The notes: generated by a model from the letters alone, not told the origin. Counted from the stretch's first letter, positions 11,041 to 23,182 are shown. The stretch is 64,000 nucleotides of DNA from Vicia villosa (GCF_029867415.1 NC_081182.1:10298646-10362645), one strand, 5' to 3'. Made by a program: numbers and translations.

Positions 11041-12206
11041 CCTACATCATATGAAGGTCCAACATCATCTATAGGATGAACATGTGAGATAATGAGAGGG
11101 TGTGATACTCTATAGTACCATTGTAAATAACCATCCATATATCGTCCAAGAGAAGACACCTAAATTGCATTTTCTCTAATAAAACTAACACTACTCATAT
11201 TGTTAGATCTAAACTATCTATCAATGTCCATAGAGTATATAGTAGCGTCAAAGCAACACAATCTGATGCCCAATGGAGAGACTTAAAGTCATGGAATAGG
11301 TATATATACCTGACATTGATGTATACATGAGACTTATCTGCTAAAATAGTATATCTAATAAGATGTAACATGTATACCCTAACGACTGCCTCATACATAG
11401 AATGTTCCACCGATGACAAATACATATCTCGAAGCCAATGGAGATAAAATATGCACCCTTGTTAGTCACAGACTCCTCCAATATTAACCTCGATGTAACA
11501 TCTAGGTATGTCTTAACATTCATAGATGCAGTATGTTGGTTCATCAATGAATGGGTGAAGAACCAATAAGGAGGAGATGGAAGAGGATGGAGACATCATC
11601 TAGGATAATTGTCATCTCACCAAATGGAAGATGAAAGCAAGATTCCTCCTTATGCCATCGCTTAACAAAATCAAATAACAAGGGAGAATCAACCATGATG
11701 AGCAAACAATCCACAAATGATAGCAGATCAACATCAACAACAATCGCCTTGACCTCGTCATTCATATGCACTACCGAGAAATTCTTTAACTTTGATTCAT
11801 GAGTAGGGACATTCAATGGAGCGTTGTATTGTAACAATTAAAACATAAATTATCAATTACGTTCAATCAAGGTACTTAAATTAAAATATTTATATCTTTT
11901 ATTGCCATAATCTAAATGCCCCATAATTAAAGTACCCAATGAGCAAGGGAGGGTTAGAAGGTTCTCTGGGGAACCCCCATGCGTGTCACCAAACATGCAC
12001 CTCTATCTTAGTCTGGGTCGACATCTCTTTATTTGCCAAAATAGGGAACATCCCTAGCAGTTTGAATGAACACCTTTGTATCATCCTGAACAGTCACCTC
12101 TGCCTCCACATCATCAATAACGACAACATCTAAGTCAACATCATGATCTATGGAACGATCAACTCTACCTCTTTTATGTTGGAAAGTACATGGCCCAAGA
12201 GACTAC
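11041..12206 (-). pseudogene. PMD (MAIN-like) pseudogene, central domain
   Basis: Minus-strand pieces in shifting frames match the plant mobile domain in order. A stretch reading PPLLIGYFNYGAFRLWQ (about 11960-11905) resembles the pre-domain L-x-x-Y-x-x-H-x-A-x-R-L-W segment. It is followed by DFVKRWHKEESCFHLPFGEM and IILDDVSILFHL (about 11680-11590), the signature F-x-x-R-W-x-x-E-T-x-x-F-H-x-P-x-G-E-M-T-x-T-L-x-D-V-x. Next come pieces resembling LIRYTILADKS and the YLFHDF-W-x-S-D-x-x-A-L-x-x-LY end of the domain (11400-11220). Frameshifts and stops (for example near 12155 and 11544) make it dead. PMD proteins act in nuclear gene silencing and meristem maintenance in Arabidopsis; nothing can be said about this copy's former role. 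Confidence 0.8.
12202..12206. repeat. Target site duplication, left copy (ACTAC)
   Basis: ACTAC immediately precedes the TG of the non-autonomous element and recurs at 38642-38646 after its CA end, 26 kb away. The PMD reading frame joins cleanly across this site. Confidence 0.9.
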
Positions 12207-13625
12207 TGTTGAATGCAGTATAGGGCAAGCAACAACAAAAGATTTGGAAATATTGATCCGGGAATTATCGTCCTCAGAGATGGAGAGATGCCATTCAACA
12301 GTTTCTACAGTTTTGAGCTTGGATTTGAATGAGCAAAAAGTAAACAAAGATATAGACAGGAAAAGAATAAACACATTCTTAGAAGAGAAATAACTTATCA
12401 GGAATGTAAATATATTCACTCTTCACAAACATACACTTACCAATCCGTTATACTCACCCTACGATACTCATCTATGTCATCACGTATCTCTCACATAAGC
12501 GTCCATCTCTGGAGCACAAACGAGATCATCTCATAACTAAGGTTATCTCTAACGCGAAGTCACGAGAACATTTGTATTCCCGCGTCGGCGATCTCTCGCG
12601 CGCCGCTCAAACACAAAAGCATTAAGAACAGATACCCACAGTGAATGCTAGCTCTAAATCTATCTCTAGAGTTCAGAACCAACAGATAATCATCCTAGAT
12701 AAGGATTCAAGAAGTTTATCTCTAAAGCACCCCAAATCCCCAGCATAGAGCAAAAATCCAAGATAACATCAACACAGATTCGTAAAGCAAGTTAAATATA
12801 ACATTATAATCGGTAAATATACATAAGATTCAAGTAAATATACAAACAAAACCCAACCAAAGAGAAATACACAAAGAAGAAGAGAAATGAACCGAAGATC
12901 TCTCGGTTTGTCAGCTCTGTTCGATGCTCAATCCACCCCCGATCATCCAAATGCAACCTCCGAAGTTGTTTTCTAAGCTAATTTTGATCTAAGAATGAAG
13001 TTGATGGTGTTGGGACTCAAAAATACCCAACCCATGACCTAAAAATTGTGTTTTGGCCCCTTTTAACGAGCTGCTGTCTTAGCAGGTCCGCTTAGCGGAC
13101 CCCCTCCGCTCAGCGGACTCAAAATTGCTTCCAGACGCTGATTTGCTCCGCTGGAGCTCCGCTCAGCGGACCCCCCTCCGCTTAGCGGAGTCTGCTAAAA
13201 ATCAGATTTTGTTTTCGCCATAACTCGAGAACCGTAACTCCGAATTGCGCCCGGTTCGAAGCGTTGGAAAGCTTATTCAATGCTCTATCCAATAATGAAT
13301 GAATGGAAACCAAAATGATGATTTTGGTAATCCTTATTTTGAGTCTTTGGAAGTCTGCTTGATGGTGGCTAAGCGGGCTTGCACCAAAACTGCGAAATCG
13401 AAGCCGTGCCTTTGACACTTTATTCCTCAAGGCTCCAATAAGCATGAATACCTATAAAAACAAAGGAAAAACTATCAAATGGTATAAAAGTATATGAAAA
13501 TACAACTATTCACAAAGTATACGTATTTATACACAAAACGGGGAATTATTCAAACGGTATTAACAAAAGTATCGATAAGTGCCACTATTTACATACTCAA
13601 AACATCGACATTTTGGCACTTATCA
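12207..13625 (-). repeat. 3' LTR of the non-autonomous element
   Basis: On the plus strand it starts TGTTGAATGCAG and ends GGCACTTATCA; on the element's strand it starts TGATAAGTGCC. It contains a cluster of CCGCTTAGCGG / CCGCTCAGCGG palindromes at 13087-13190. It is nearly identical to the split copy at 15814-16310 + 37720-38641. Confidence 0.9.
13087..13190. repeat. CCGCTTAGCGG-type palindrome cluster
   Basis: Four imperfect palindromes of the form TCCGCT(T/C)AGCGGA occur within about 100 bases and are duplicated in the other LTR at about 38103-38206. Related motifs recur at 15128-15160, 55753-55928 and 58698-58785 in apparently unrelated elements. Confidence 0.7.
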
Positions 13626-13637
13626 AACTCTCCCCAA
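13626..13637 (-). promoter_or_regulatory. Polypurine tract of the non-autonomous element
   Basis: On the minus strand TTGGGGAGAGTT sits directly before the LTR start TGATAAGTGCC. This purine run is in the position expected for plus-strand priming. Confidence 0.7.
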
Positions 13638-15792
13638 CTTGAAACTTTGTTTGTCCTCAAACAATGTCAAATAAATCAAGTAATCAAAAGTAATAAACCA
13701 TAGAATTGTGAATCAACAAGTTTTGAAAACCAAAAATAAATGTATGGCTCAATACAAAAACGTATAAACAAAGTAAATACTTACCACTATACTACAACGA
13801 CAACATGTAAATGAAACTAATCCTAAGTACAAAAGTCATGCAAAACATTCTAAACCAATACATGCTATCTCATGAATCACACCTAGCAAAATTTCATCAA
13901 TGGATGAAGAACATACAAAGGTGAGGGACTTTTAACACTCATCCAACAATCTTGCAAACAAAAGATTAAATTATGCATTCATCCAAAAATCACATTGAAA
14001 TTACAAAAGCAAGAATCACAAGGACTTTTCAAGGTTGTAATGTGGCTTGGTTAACAAACAAGGGATATATCCTAAGGCTAATCGAAACAAAAACTTGCCT
14101 AAACCTAAGAGAGTGATCAATCCACCAAAGATTCAAACAACAAAATCTCGATCAAACTTCTTCCATAACCACAAGTTTCTCAAACCAATCACAATACTTA
14201 TTAGCACAATTATTCACTTCTCTTTTCTTTTTCTTTTTCAAAACTTTTTCTCTTTTTTTCTTCTTTTCTTTTCTTTTCACATTTTTTTCTTTTCTTTTTT
14301 TTTTCTTTCTTTTCAACCTCATAGAAACAACCAAATAAGTAGCAACCATTTCTCTCCCCAACTTGAATTCAACCACACCATCATGTGAATACTCCCTACT
14401 TTCTAAGGCAAGGTAAAAGTTCATACCAAAAATCGTGGTTGAGGTTCAAGAAAACAAAGAATCAATCATCCATGCAAAAATGACAACTAAACACTCAAAG
14501 ATAAGCATTTAGCAAAAACAACATGGACATTGACAAAAAGGCTCAAAAGGGGTAACAAATGATCACACACTCACAAGGTGAATTGACTATTTGGTTTTGG
14601 TAGTTGTGCTCAAAATGAAACAAAATGCCTTGATCCTTTTCATGCTTTCATAAAATCAACATAAACAAAAGATTAAGCATAATAAAATCCAGTTAAAACA
14701 AAGATTGTTGCCTCCAGCATATGTAAACAATGGAAAGCTTCCTCACATTTATGGTTTGGGAACTAAAGTGATTCAATCAACAAGCAAGTAATGCAAAAGA
14801 ATGAATTGTATGGTAATTGTACAAATGAAAAGTTTCCTAAACATGCTATGCTATAGAAAGCGATAAATAATTACCTTGAGTGATACGACTTCAAAAACAA
14901 TATCCTACCATACATCCGCAAGATGAAACACTCAAGCTTTGGAAAATCACCTCAAAAATCTTCGAATTTCCGACAAAATTTAAGTACAAACAACCAACAA
15001 AAGAATTAGAAAAACAAAACTAATATATACTACTAATTAGCCTTGGTGAAAGTGGGAAAAAGAATGAAACAAGTGGAATGGAAGCCCCACTGGTACAAAG
15101 CAGGAAAACAAAATTTTACTGTCATCGCTCAGCGGAGCTAGGCTCGCTTAGCGGATGACAGAAAAACCAGAAAAATCAGAACAGAAACAGCTGTTCCAAT
15201 TTTCCTCCACTTCACCTAAATACCTCATAAGTATAAAAATAACCAAAACTTTACAACCGTTGGGGTGCCTCCCAACAAGCGCTTGTTTTACATCGTTAGC
15301 TCGACGCCTTTATTGTTTCGGTGTTTGGAAAATAGCCTCCTCTCGTCATGCCATGGTGACGTCTCACCGCACAAGCCTAAAGAAAGTTTCCTAACCAACC
15401 ACTCAACAAACGTTACGGGTACAAATATATACAGTGATTATACAAACATAAAAGAAAACACACATATACAAATATGTACATGAACAAACACATATATACA
15501 AACATGAAACACATATAACTATTAACATACACAAAGAGAAAATTGGTGAATGTTGGATGCACAAGTTGAAAAGTGAAGAATTGAAAGGAAATAGCTAATC
15601 CGAGATCAATATATTTCACCAACATTCACCAATAAAAGTATAATTATATGTAACATATACAAGTAAACTTATATGGTGAACATAAACAAGTAAACATGTA
15701 CAAGTAAATATATATACAAGTGAAACTATACAATATATACGATATATACAAAGCTCAAAACCACGAAAACCATTGCGATGCAATCACAACCA
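13638..15792 (-). other. Interior of the non-autonomous element, no retroelement proteins
   Basis: About 2.15 kb without a convincing ORF. It holds a pyrimidine-rich run at 14217-14310 (plus strand) and a conserved-looking block at 15258-15310 containing GGGTGCCTCCCAACAAGCG, which I associate with other plant LTR elements. The whole interior looks like untranslated leader and trailer sequence left after loss of the coding part. Confidence 0.6.
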
Positions 15793-15810
15793 TCCCCGGC
15801 AACGGCGCCA
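15793..15810 (-). promoter_or_regulatory. Primer binding site, tRNA-Asp type
   Basis: The plus strand carries TCCCCGGCAACGGCGCCA, the 3' end of plant tRNA-Asp including CCA. Its complement TGGCGCCGTTGCCGGGGA lies 3 bases inside the 5' LTR (boundary at 15814), as expected of a reverse-transcription primer site. Confidence 0.85.
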
Positions 15811-15813
15811 TTT

Positions 15814-16310
15814 TGTTGAATGCAGTATAGGGCAAGCAACAACAAAAGATTTGGAAATATTGATCCGGGAATTATCGTCCTCAGAGATGGAGAGATGCCA
15901 TTCAACAGTTTCTACAGTTTTGAGCTTGGATTTGAATGAGCAAAAAGTAAACAAAGATATAGACAGGAAAAGAATAAACACATTCTTAGAAGAGAAATAA
16001 CTTATCAGGAATGTAAATATATTCACTCTTCACAAACATACACTTACCAATCCGTTATACTCACCCTACGATACTCATCTATGTCATCACGTATCTCTCA
16101 CATAAGCGTCCATCTCTGGAGCACAAACGAGATCATCTCATAACTAAGGTTATCTCTAACGCGAAGTCACGAGAACATTCGTATTCCCGCGTCGGCGATC
16201 TCTCGCGCGCCGCTCAAACACAAAAGCATTAAGAACAGATACCCACAGTGAATGCTAGCTCTAAATCTATCTCTAGAGTTCAGAACCAACAGATAATCAT
16301 CCTAGATAAG
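15814..16310 (-). repeat. 5' LTR of the non-autonomous element, first part
   Basis: 497 bp identical in layout to 12207-12703. It is interrupted at 16310 by the Ogre insertion after ATAAG; the remainder resumes at 37720. Confidence 0.9.
16306..16310. repeat. Ogre target site duplication, left copy (ATAAG)
   Basis: ATAAG abuts the Ogre terminus TGTCGCACG at 16311 and recurs at 37715-37719 after TATGACA. The undisturbed LTR at 12699-12708 has a single ATAAG. Confidence 0.95.
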
Positions 16311-19300
16311 TGTCGCACGCTCGCGAAAAATGAACAGAGTTGCCACCAATATATTTATCCCATAAGGGAAAGGAATATCAGAAAACCTAACAAAGGAAGG
16401 AACAGGGTCTTGCGACCAGAGAATCAAGGTACGGGAGTCGGTTACGCGAGGGGAAGGTATTAGCACCCCTCGCGCCCATCGTACTCGATGGTATCCACCT
16501 ATGTTTGTTTCTATCTAAAGGGTGTATACTATGTCTATGTCTAAATGCGAAATGAATGCAGAATGTAGGGAAAATAAAGAATTGTACTCGCACGGGCCCT
16601 ACCCCGCTGCCTACGTATCCTTTTCAGGAATCAGAGTTACCGTAGCTCGGCTAAAGATTTTCTGTTTGTTTTTGTGTTTTTTAGTTGGGCGGCGTTAACG
16701 CTCGCGCTCTTGCATAAGGGGACAGCCTAGGATGCAATGGAGCGGAGATAACAATGCCCTTAAGAAAGAAGAAAAGAGATTGGTTTGTGTCTTTTAGGGT
16801 AATTCCATGACGACAAAACCCACTACAAGGTCTCGCATCACTTCCTTACTTTTATTTTAAGTCTGAACATTTATTAGGTTTTTTGAAGTGTTTTTGGTTG
16901 GTGTTTTTTAAGGGGATTTACTTTGTGACTTAGATCATACCAAAAGGAGTTTTGTTTTGCACATTTAGAGAACGCACATCGAGGCCTACGCCACAATCGT
17001 TTCTCTAAATAGCGGCTAAGAAATACATCGAGGCTTCACACCTCAATCATTTCTTCTCCGCCAAGTAAAGGAAATACAAAAAGAAGTTCTTTTGTGAATA
17101 TTTAGAGAATGCACATCGAGGCCTACACCACGATCGTTTCTCTAAATAACGGTTAAGAAATATATCGAGGCTTCACACCTCAATCATTTCTTCTCCGCTA
17201 AGTAGGAAAGAACATACATCGAGGCCTACGCCTCAATCATTTCTTTCCTACCATGAAATATAGCAACGGTATGATCTTCATCGGTATTTATTAAGTATTT
17301 TAAAAGTTGAAAAGAAAAGAATGAAAGAAGGGAACTATTCTAATTCTAGTCTAAGTTGTCTATACAAGGGATTTAAAATGAAAAAACTATACAATTTATT
17401 AACAACAAAAACTGTACATGGAGTAGGTGAATGAAAATCAATATGCGACAAATAAAATCGAGAGCTATATCAAACAAACTATTATTCACAAACACCCATA
17501 CATCTATTAATTCTATACACAAAAACGAGACTAAAAATCAATTCATAAGTCTATTAGGGGATTATTTACAAAGAAGTGTTAACCAAAGAAAATTCAAACA
17601 TATTGCGAAGAAAAAGATTTATTAAAAGGATTAAAACAATTAAGAAAAATTAACAAAAATCAAGGCAATTATTTACACACTCTAAAATATCTAAAACCAC
17701 TTTTTATGTATTTTTATGTGATTGAGAAAAAGAATTATGAAGCGAAAGTTAAAAGAAAACAAAATTAAAATAAAATCTCAACAGGCAGGGGGTGTATCAG
17801 TATTATTCAAATGAATTACAATTAATGACAAGCAGAACTGGGCCTGATTCGGAGGGGTGTAAAAAGCATTGGTGCTAGGCCCAATCTACATCTAACAAGC
17901 GTGTGCGATAGCAATCCAGGGGTGGCATTCAGAAATGTCATAGGGCCCAACGCGCGAGGCCCAACATTCACCTCACCAGCACTTTGATCCATCTTCTATT
18001 TGTTTGATATTTTATTCAGCATGTGGCTATTTTGTTACATGGCATGCGGTTCTCAAAAATAACGTGACAGAATATTCTCACACTATGGAATCAATTGGTC
18101 AAAATGATTTTAAGTCATATAAGACAAAACTATTATATGGACCAATCATAACTCTCCATCTCACCGCCCCAATTATATGAATAAAACAAAATGGCAATAT
18201 TATAGGAAATTGGACCAATGCATGATAGACACGTAATAGGACGGAGTAAAGAAACGAAACTGACTCAGACGCCGGAAACCCTCATTCCGGCCATCTTCTC
18301 CGATTATGCTGGCGGCGGAGGCCTAGGCACATTTCCAGAATTTGAAAACGCCACCGCCACTTCACTCGATTTTCGCCGTAGAGGACGAATCCGACCTCCG
18401 TTTTATCAAAAAACAACAAATCACCCTCAACTAACGCCCTAGCTGAACGCATCTAACCAAATCTTAACTAGTGAATTCATCAAAAGTTTCACATATGGAC
18501 GTCATTCGGTTCACTTGTATACGCAGGATATGAACAAGGCATCAAAACACAAAGAAAAGCAGAACCACATTATGCTACTATCATGCCGAGACGGATCGGA
18601 ATTACGTACCTGAAGTAAGCTCTCGAATCAACAATAAAGAACTTCGCAGCTGCTGCTTTCCGATCCGTAATCCTTTGATGATGATGACGAACCCTGCTGG
18701 TTGCACGAATCTTTGAGAAATAAGCTCAAAAATTATCTTCCTTGCTCGATGAAGATGACGATGGTGTGGTGCAGCGTTGATCGTTGATGATGGTACAAGA
18801 ATGAAGTGATGATGATGCTTGAGCTTTGGACGGGATAGAGCTCCTTTTCCGCGTGTGGTTGTTATGGAGAGTGAAGTTGTTGAATGGAGGGGGAGGTTGA
18901 TTGAGGAAGATGAAGGTTGATGGAGGAAGATGAAGGTGGTTGTAAGTGGTGGTTATGGTGGTTGAAGAGTGGTGGTTGAAGTTTGTTACAATTTTGTAAC
19001 AAACTTTGAAGGAGGATGGGAAGAAGGAATCGGGAAAGAAAAGAGAGAGTGAGGAGAGAATTTTTGAGAAAATGAAGAAAAATGAGAGTGTCTAAAGTAT
19101 GAAGGGTTTTATGGTTTTATAGTGTGATCTCATGGTAAGGAATGGTGAGGGTGAGGTGTAGCATATCGTAGCCTCTCAACCAAACTTAGCGCACCAGAAT
19201 TATAATTTGTAGCAAGCCCTTTGCATGCTTTCACGTGCCCAGTTTTGCATGACAATTATGGGAATGACCTCACGTATGCTGCCGCCATGTTCAGGAGTCC

Positions 19301-20798
19301 ACCTTTAAGCATATACATCTCAAGCTATAGGCCTCCGTTTAACTGGATTTTGGGCTCACCATGAAGAGGCTGTAGGATAGAAGGGGTTTCATGTTGATGA
19401 TCTCTTGAGATAGAGGCTAGGGATCACTCATAACTTGCAATGAAAACACAATGCCTCAATTGTTTGGCCTACATACACGTGACCTGGGTTGTGGTTCATA
19501 CTTTTGGCAACAACGTGACTGGGTCAAGGGGTGACTTTGAGGCCTTGTATCTTGATCATCATTTGTCCACTTGGTGTGATCCATGGCTCATTAGAAAGAG
19601 GATGTGGAAAGGAACACATATATACTGCATTTGACTCAATTAGATGCCTTTAATTCTTTAGAACTGGGTGCAAAGACAGCCCACCACGTGCTTGTAGGAA
19701 TGCTGCGCTCGTGCCCTGAGATTGTGCCCAGCTAGATTCGTAGTTTCAACATTGCAAGGGCGAGACTTTGGAGCTTCGTAGATCATTCAATATCTAATCG
19801 ATTGACTTGATTCTTGGTTAGTTGTGTAGAGGACATGGCACATAATAGATACATACCAGGTTTTCTCTTGTAGGGTCCCTGAATTTCCATATAATTGGCT
19901 TCAAAGTTGGCACGCCACGTGCTCGTCGAAATGCGTCACGTATGACCAGGAATATGCCCAGCTTCACGACTTGATTCAGATGAAAATCTCCAACTTTGAA
20001 CCTTGATAACTCTTCAACCAAGCTTCAAATGGAAAAGTGCCCAACTACAAAGTTGTTCTCCTCCATGAGAGGAACAACTTTGATGTTGGAAATTTCTCCA
20101 AATAATGTCATTTGCCATGTGTAATTATGCTGTGAAGTTGACTGCTCATCAAGCTTTTAAGAGCCAAAAATTTTCTAAGTACAAAACTTTCCTTTTTTTT
20201 TGATTTTTTTCTATTTTGGGCAAATTTTGTCAAACTCTCGATTTTATTTATTCTTTGGCTTTTCTTGACCGATTTTCCACCAAAAGTCAATATTTGAATA
20301 ATTCTTCTGATTTTGACCCGAAAGTCAACTGTTCTGATTTTCCGATTACTGGTGAAATTCCCGATTAAATCTCTTCCAGTTAAATCCAGTCAAACAAACA
20401 CCTCCACGCAGTCAGTATGAGAAGTTTTCCACACATAGAAGCCACCTCTGATTAAATGTTGACCAGGAAGTCAACTGGTTGACTTTGGTCAAAGAAACCT
20501 TGATTTAAAGAACCAGACGGTTTGCAAGCTTGCACTCTTCAATCAATGCCCTGATTTGAAGCAGAGAGACACCCCAATCCAGGAGGACTTTAATGAACAT
20601 AGAGCCACATGATTCTACCTCTGTTTTCTTATTCTCTGATCAAACTTCTTTACCATGGAGTTTTCTCTTGCTAGCCCTTGAATAGTACCTATGGTATGCA
20701 TGCATGGGTATGGATTATGACCTGAGTGATGCATGTACATGAATGCAAAGCCTAAGCCGGTTAGAAGTAAAGGGGTAGGACAAATTTGGGGTATGACA
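16311..20798 (-). repeat. 3' LTR of the Ogre element (4488 bp)
   Basis: On the element's strand it starts TGTCATACCCCAAATTTGTC and ends GCGAGCGTGCGACA. Its length is exactly that of the copy at 33227-37714. It contains the TATA region near 19111-19122 and a hairpin cluster at about 16970-17252. Minus-strand ORFs of 60-67 codons inside it have no recognisable domain and are repeated in both LTRs, so they are not annotated as genes. Confidence 0.95.
16970..17252 (-). repeat. Hairpin cluster in the Ogre LTR
   Basis: Five inverted repeats lie in a row, each with an outer arm of the type AGAGAA(A)CG/CGTTCTCT, AAGAAAT/ATTTCTT or GGAAAGAA/TTCTTTCC. Their inner part, on the element strand, is ATTGAGG or ATTGTGG ... 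CCTCGATGT. Units alternate over a partial ~135-bp tandem duplication. The same array is at 33886-34168 in the 5' LTR. Confidence 0.7.
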
Positions 20799-20811
20799 GC
20801 TGCCCCTATTT
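20799..20811 (-). promoter_or_regulatory. Ogre polypurine tract
   Basis: On the minus strand AAATAGGGGCAGC is directly followed by the LTR start TGTCATACCCC, matching the tract of the + strand element (AAATAGGGGCATC). Confidence 0.9.
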
Positions 20812-23002
20812 AATCATCTTAAACCTGAAGGTGAGATTGGCGTTAGCCTTTTGAACATTCGAGGTAGAAGAAGATTAAATATCAAAGACCTGAAATTTGT
20901 CCTGAAAAGATGGAGTAATCTTTATTCTTTGCTTTTGTTTTGATATCTGCTGGGGAAAGAGAATTTTGCTTTTTTTTTTTGTGAGAATATTTACAGTGAG
21001 TAATTGGAAGAAGGGTGATAGCTTGTAACGTAGCCAAGGTGCCAATACAAGGTTTTCAAAGAGAATGTTTCATGAAACAATGACTGAAAGAAAAAGACCT
21101 CGTGCGATTTACGACTCAACGTCAGGACTGAAAGGAATAAGATCTCGTGGCGATCTATGACTCAACCTCGAAAGAAGATCTCGTGGCGATCAACTCGTCA
21201 ATAGAAGAAAAGGGAATAAGATCTCGTGGCGATCTTATGACTCAACATCGAAAGAAAATCTCGTGCGATTTTCCACATTTTGGAAAGGAATAAGATCTCG
21301 TGGCGATCTTATGACTCAACATCGAAAGAAAATCTCGTGCGATTTTCCACACTTTGGAAAGGAATAAGATCTCGTGGCGATCTTATGACTCAACATCGAA
21401 AGAAAATCTCGTGCGATTTTCCACACTTTGGAAAGGAATAAGATCTCGTGGCGATCTTATGACTCAACATCGAAAGAAAATCTCGTGCGATTTTCCACAC
21501 TTTGGAAAGGAATAAGATCTCGTGGCGATCTTATGACTCAACATCGAAAGAAAATCTCGTGCGATTTTCCACGCTTTGGAAAGGAATAAGATCTCGTGGC
21601 GATCTTATGACTCAACATCGAAAGAAAATCTCGTGCGATTTTCCACACTTTGGAAAGGAATAAGATCTCGTGGCGATCTTATGACTCAACATCGAAAGAA
21701 AATCTCGAGCGATTTTCCACACTTTCGAAAGGAATAAGATCTCGTGGCGATCTTATGACTCAACATCGAAAGAAAATCTCGAGCGATTTTCCACACTTTG
21801 GAAAGGAATAAGATCTCGTGGCGATCTTATGACTCAACATCGACTCGACATCGAGGGACAAAAGAAGTCATTGTGTCAGACGCTCATCAGAGATTGAAGA
21901 TACCTCGCATCGGCACCGTGGTTGGAGGAGATTTGAAATGTAGTAGCAGATATCAATCGGAATTTGTAAGGACAACCTTTTGTGTGGGGATGTATTATTG
22001 TCTTGATTGAGTGATGATTTGTATTATCTGGCTTATGCTTTGTATGCATGTTTGGATTTTGATGCATGGCGTAATGATCCCCTTTGATGGATATGCTACG
22101 CTTTTGAGGATGCGATGTTATATGCCATGGAAACTATATGCAGAGAGTGCCAAATAAAGGCCCTTGGTGGGACAGAAGAGTAGGATCATTGGGGTCCGTT
22201 GCTTGTGATCTTGAGACGCCATTGTGGGTGGGCGTTGAAAACCTCATAGTGCCAAAGATGATTGGCAACTGTGTGGAGGATTAGAGCATAACTCTGTTGG
22301 GGAGGAAGTGACTTTGCTCGACTTTCCTTACATCTTATACTGCTTGGGGAAACGTGGGTTCTGATGGACACTTCTTTGTCTGCCGTGTAGGGAAGAGACA
22401 TGGATTTCTTCCGGTGTCTTGTGCTTACAAGTACTGATGAATTATACGCTTGAACTTTCACGCGGGATGATGACGCCCTTTGTGGCATGTCGTAAGCCAT
22501 GATGACGACTAGAACCTGCAACCTGCACGGAAAACAACGTTTGGACGCCAATGGTGCCCCTTAGAGCACTTTTATGTTTATGTAACATCATGTTTCGTTT
22601 TTGATTTTGTGATTATTATTCCCCATGTTTTCAATGCAATGTTTAATAACGAATTAAATCACCTCGCATGCGAAAAAATGAAAAGCAGGAAAGAACACTT
22701 CTTATCAAAAGATCATTTTATTGATGGAATGCCTGTGGATAGGCTTCTGTACAAGGAAGCAACTCCTAAATGAGGTAGTTGCGAAAGGAAAATAAAAATG
22801 CAAAAAGCAAAATGGCAACGAGAAATGCTCGAGTTTCCATTAAAACTGATATTGCTACAATTCCCATATCTTCGATCCTCTCAATACTTTGCTTCAGAAG
22901 GGTAATGGTTGGATTGATCTGTCCGTTCTGCCAAGGGCGTATAGTGGTCTTTGTGAAGGATATTCAGACTGCAGCCTCTCGCTTTTGATCCCTAACTTTT
23001 GC
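20812..23002 (-). other. Ogre 3' non-coding region
   Basis: 2.2 kb between integrase and polypurine tract. Besides the tandem repeats (21100-21850) it has only short ORFs without recognisable domains. One at 22551-22186 (minus, 121 codons) is flanked by unstructured sequence and is probably chance. Confidence 0.7.
21100..21850 (-). repeat. 74-bp tandem repeat array, about 8.5 units plus degenerate units
   Basis: AATAAGATCTCG starts units at 21214, 21289, 21363, 21437, 21511, 21585, 21659, 21733 and 21807. The period is 74, the first interval 75. Units are nearly identical; upstream, 21100-21213 holds diverged partial units. Each unit has two hairpins: ATAAGATC/GATCTTAT around the 7-base loop GCCACGA and GAAAATC/GATTTTC around GCACGA (element strand). 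Such arrays in Tat 3' regions are thought to seed plant satellites. Confidence 0.95.
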
Positions 23003-23182
23003 CTGGATCGCCCTTTCGGGTTTTCAATCCAGCGGGATGCCCCTTTTTGCCTAAGTCGCCCTTTCGGGTTTTCAACTTAGCGGGTTATTCTTCTCTTTTT
23101 TTTTTGCTTTATCCCTAATTTTTGCCCAAACCCTTTTGGTTTGCCGGGATGCCCTTATTTTTGCCTAGGTACGTCGACCTAG
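23003..23182 (-). repeat. Hairpin array just after the Ogre integrase
   Basis: Four units in element order. 23182-23165 is CTAGGT/ACCTAG without a cap. 23143-23127 is CAAACC/GGTTTG. 23080-23051 is CTAAGTTG/CGACTTAG with AAAA-CCC-GAAA-GGG inside. 23032-23003 is CTGGATTG/CGATCCAG with the same cap. Most are followed by GGCAAAA. They are homologous to 1544-1688 in the + strand element, with different but still paired stems. Confidence 0.8.

Noticed and set aside
10561..11053. 9-bp duplication TCATATGAA around the insert, as in Mutator elements
   Set aside because: The insert has TG...CA LTR ends with adjacent CCTAT/CCTAC. The TCATATGAA copies are better explained by repeats in the PMD tail.
12190..12393. 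67-codon ORF repeated at 15773-16000
   Set aside because: It is LTR sequence of the non-autonomous element; repetition reflects the LTR pair, not a gene family.
17431..18442. Small ORFs repeated at 34347-35358
   Set aside because: They are duplicated only because they lie in the two Ogre LTRs; no recognisable protein and no support for translation.
21100..21850. CRISPR-like spaced repeats
   Set aside because: The units are contiguous 74-bp tandem repeats without unique spacers, in a plant retroelement.
22186..22551. 121-codon minus-strand ORF in the Ogre 3' region
   Set aside because: No similarity recognised, no counterpart in the other Ogre, and it lies in a known non-coding region.
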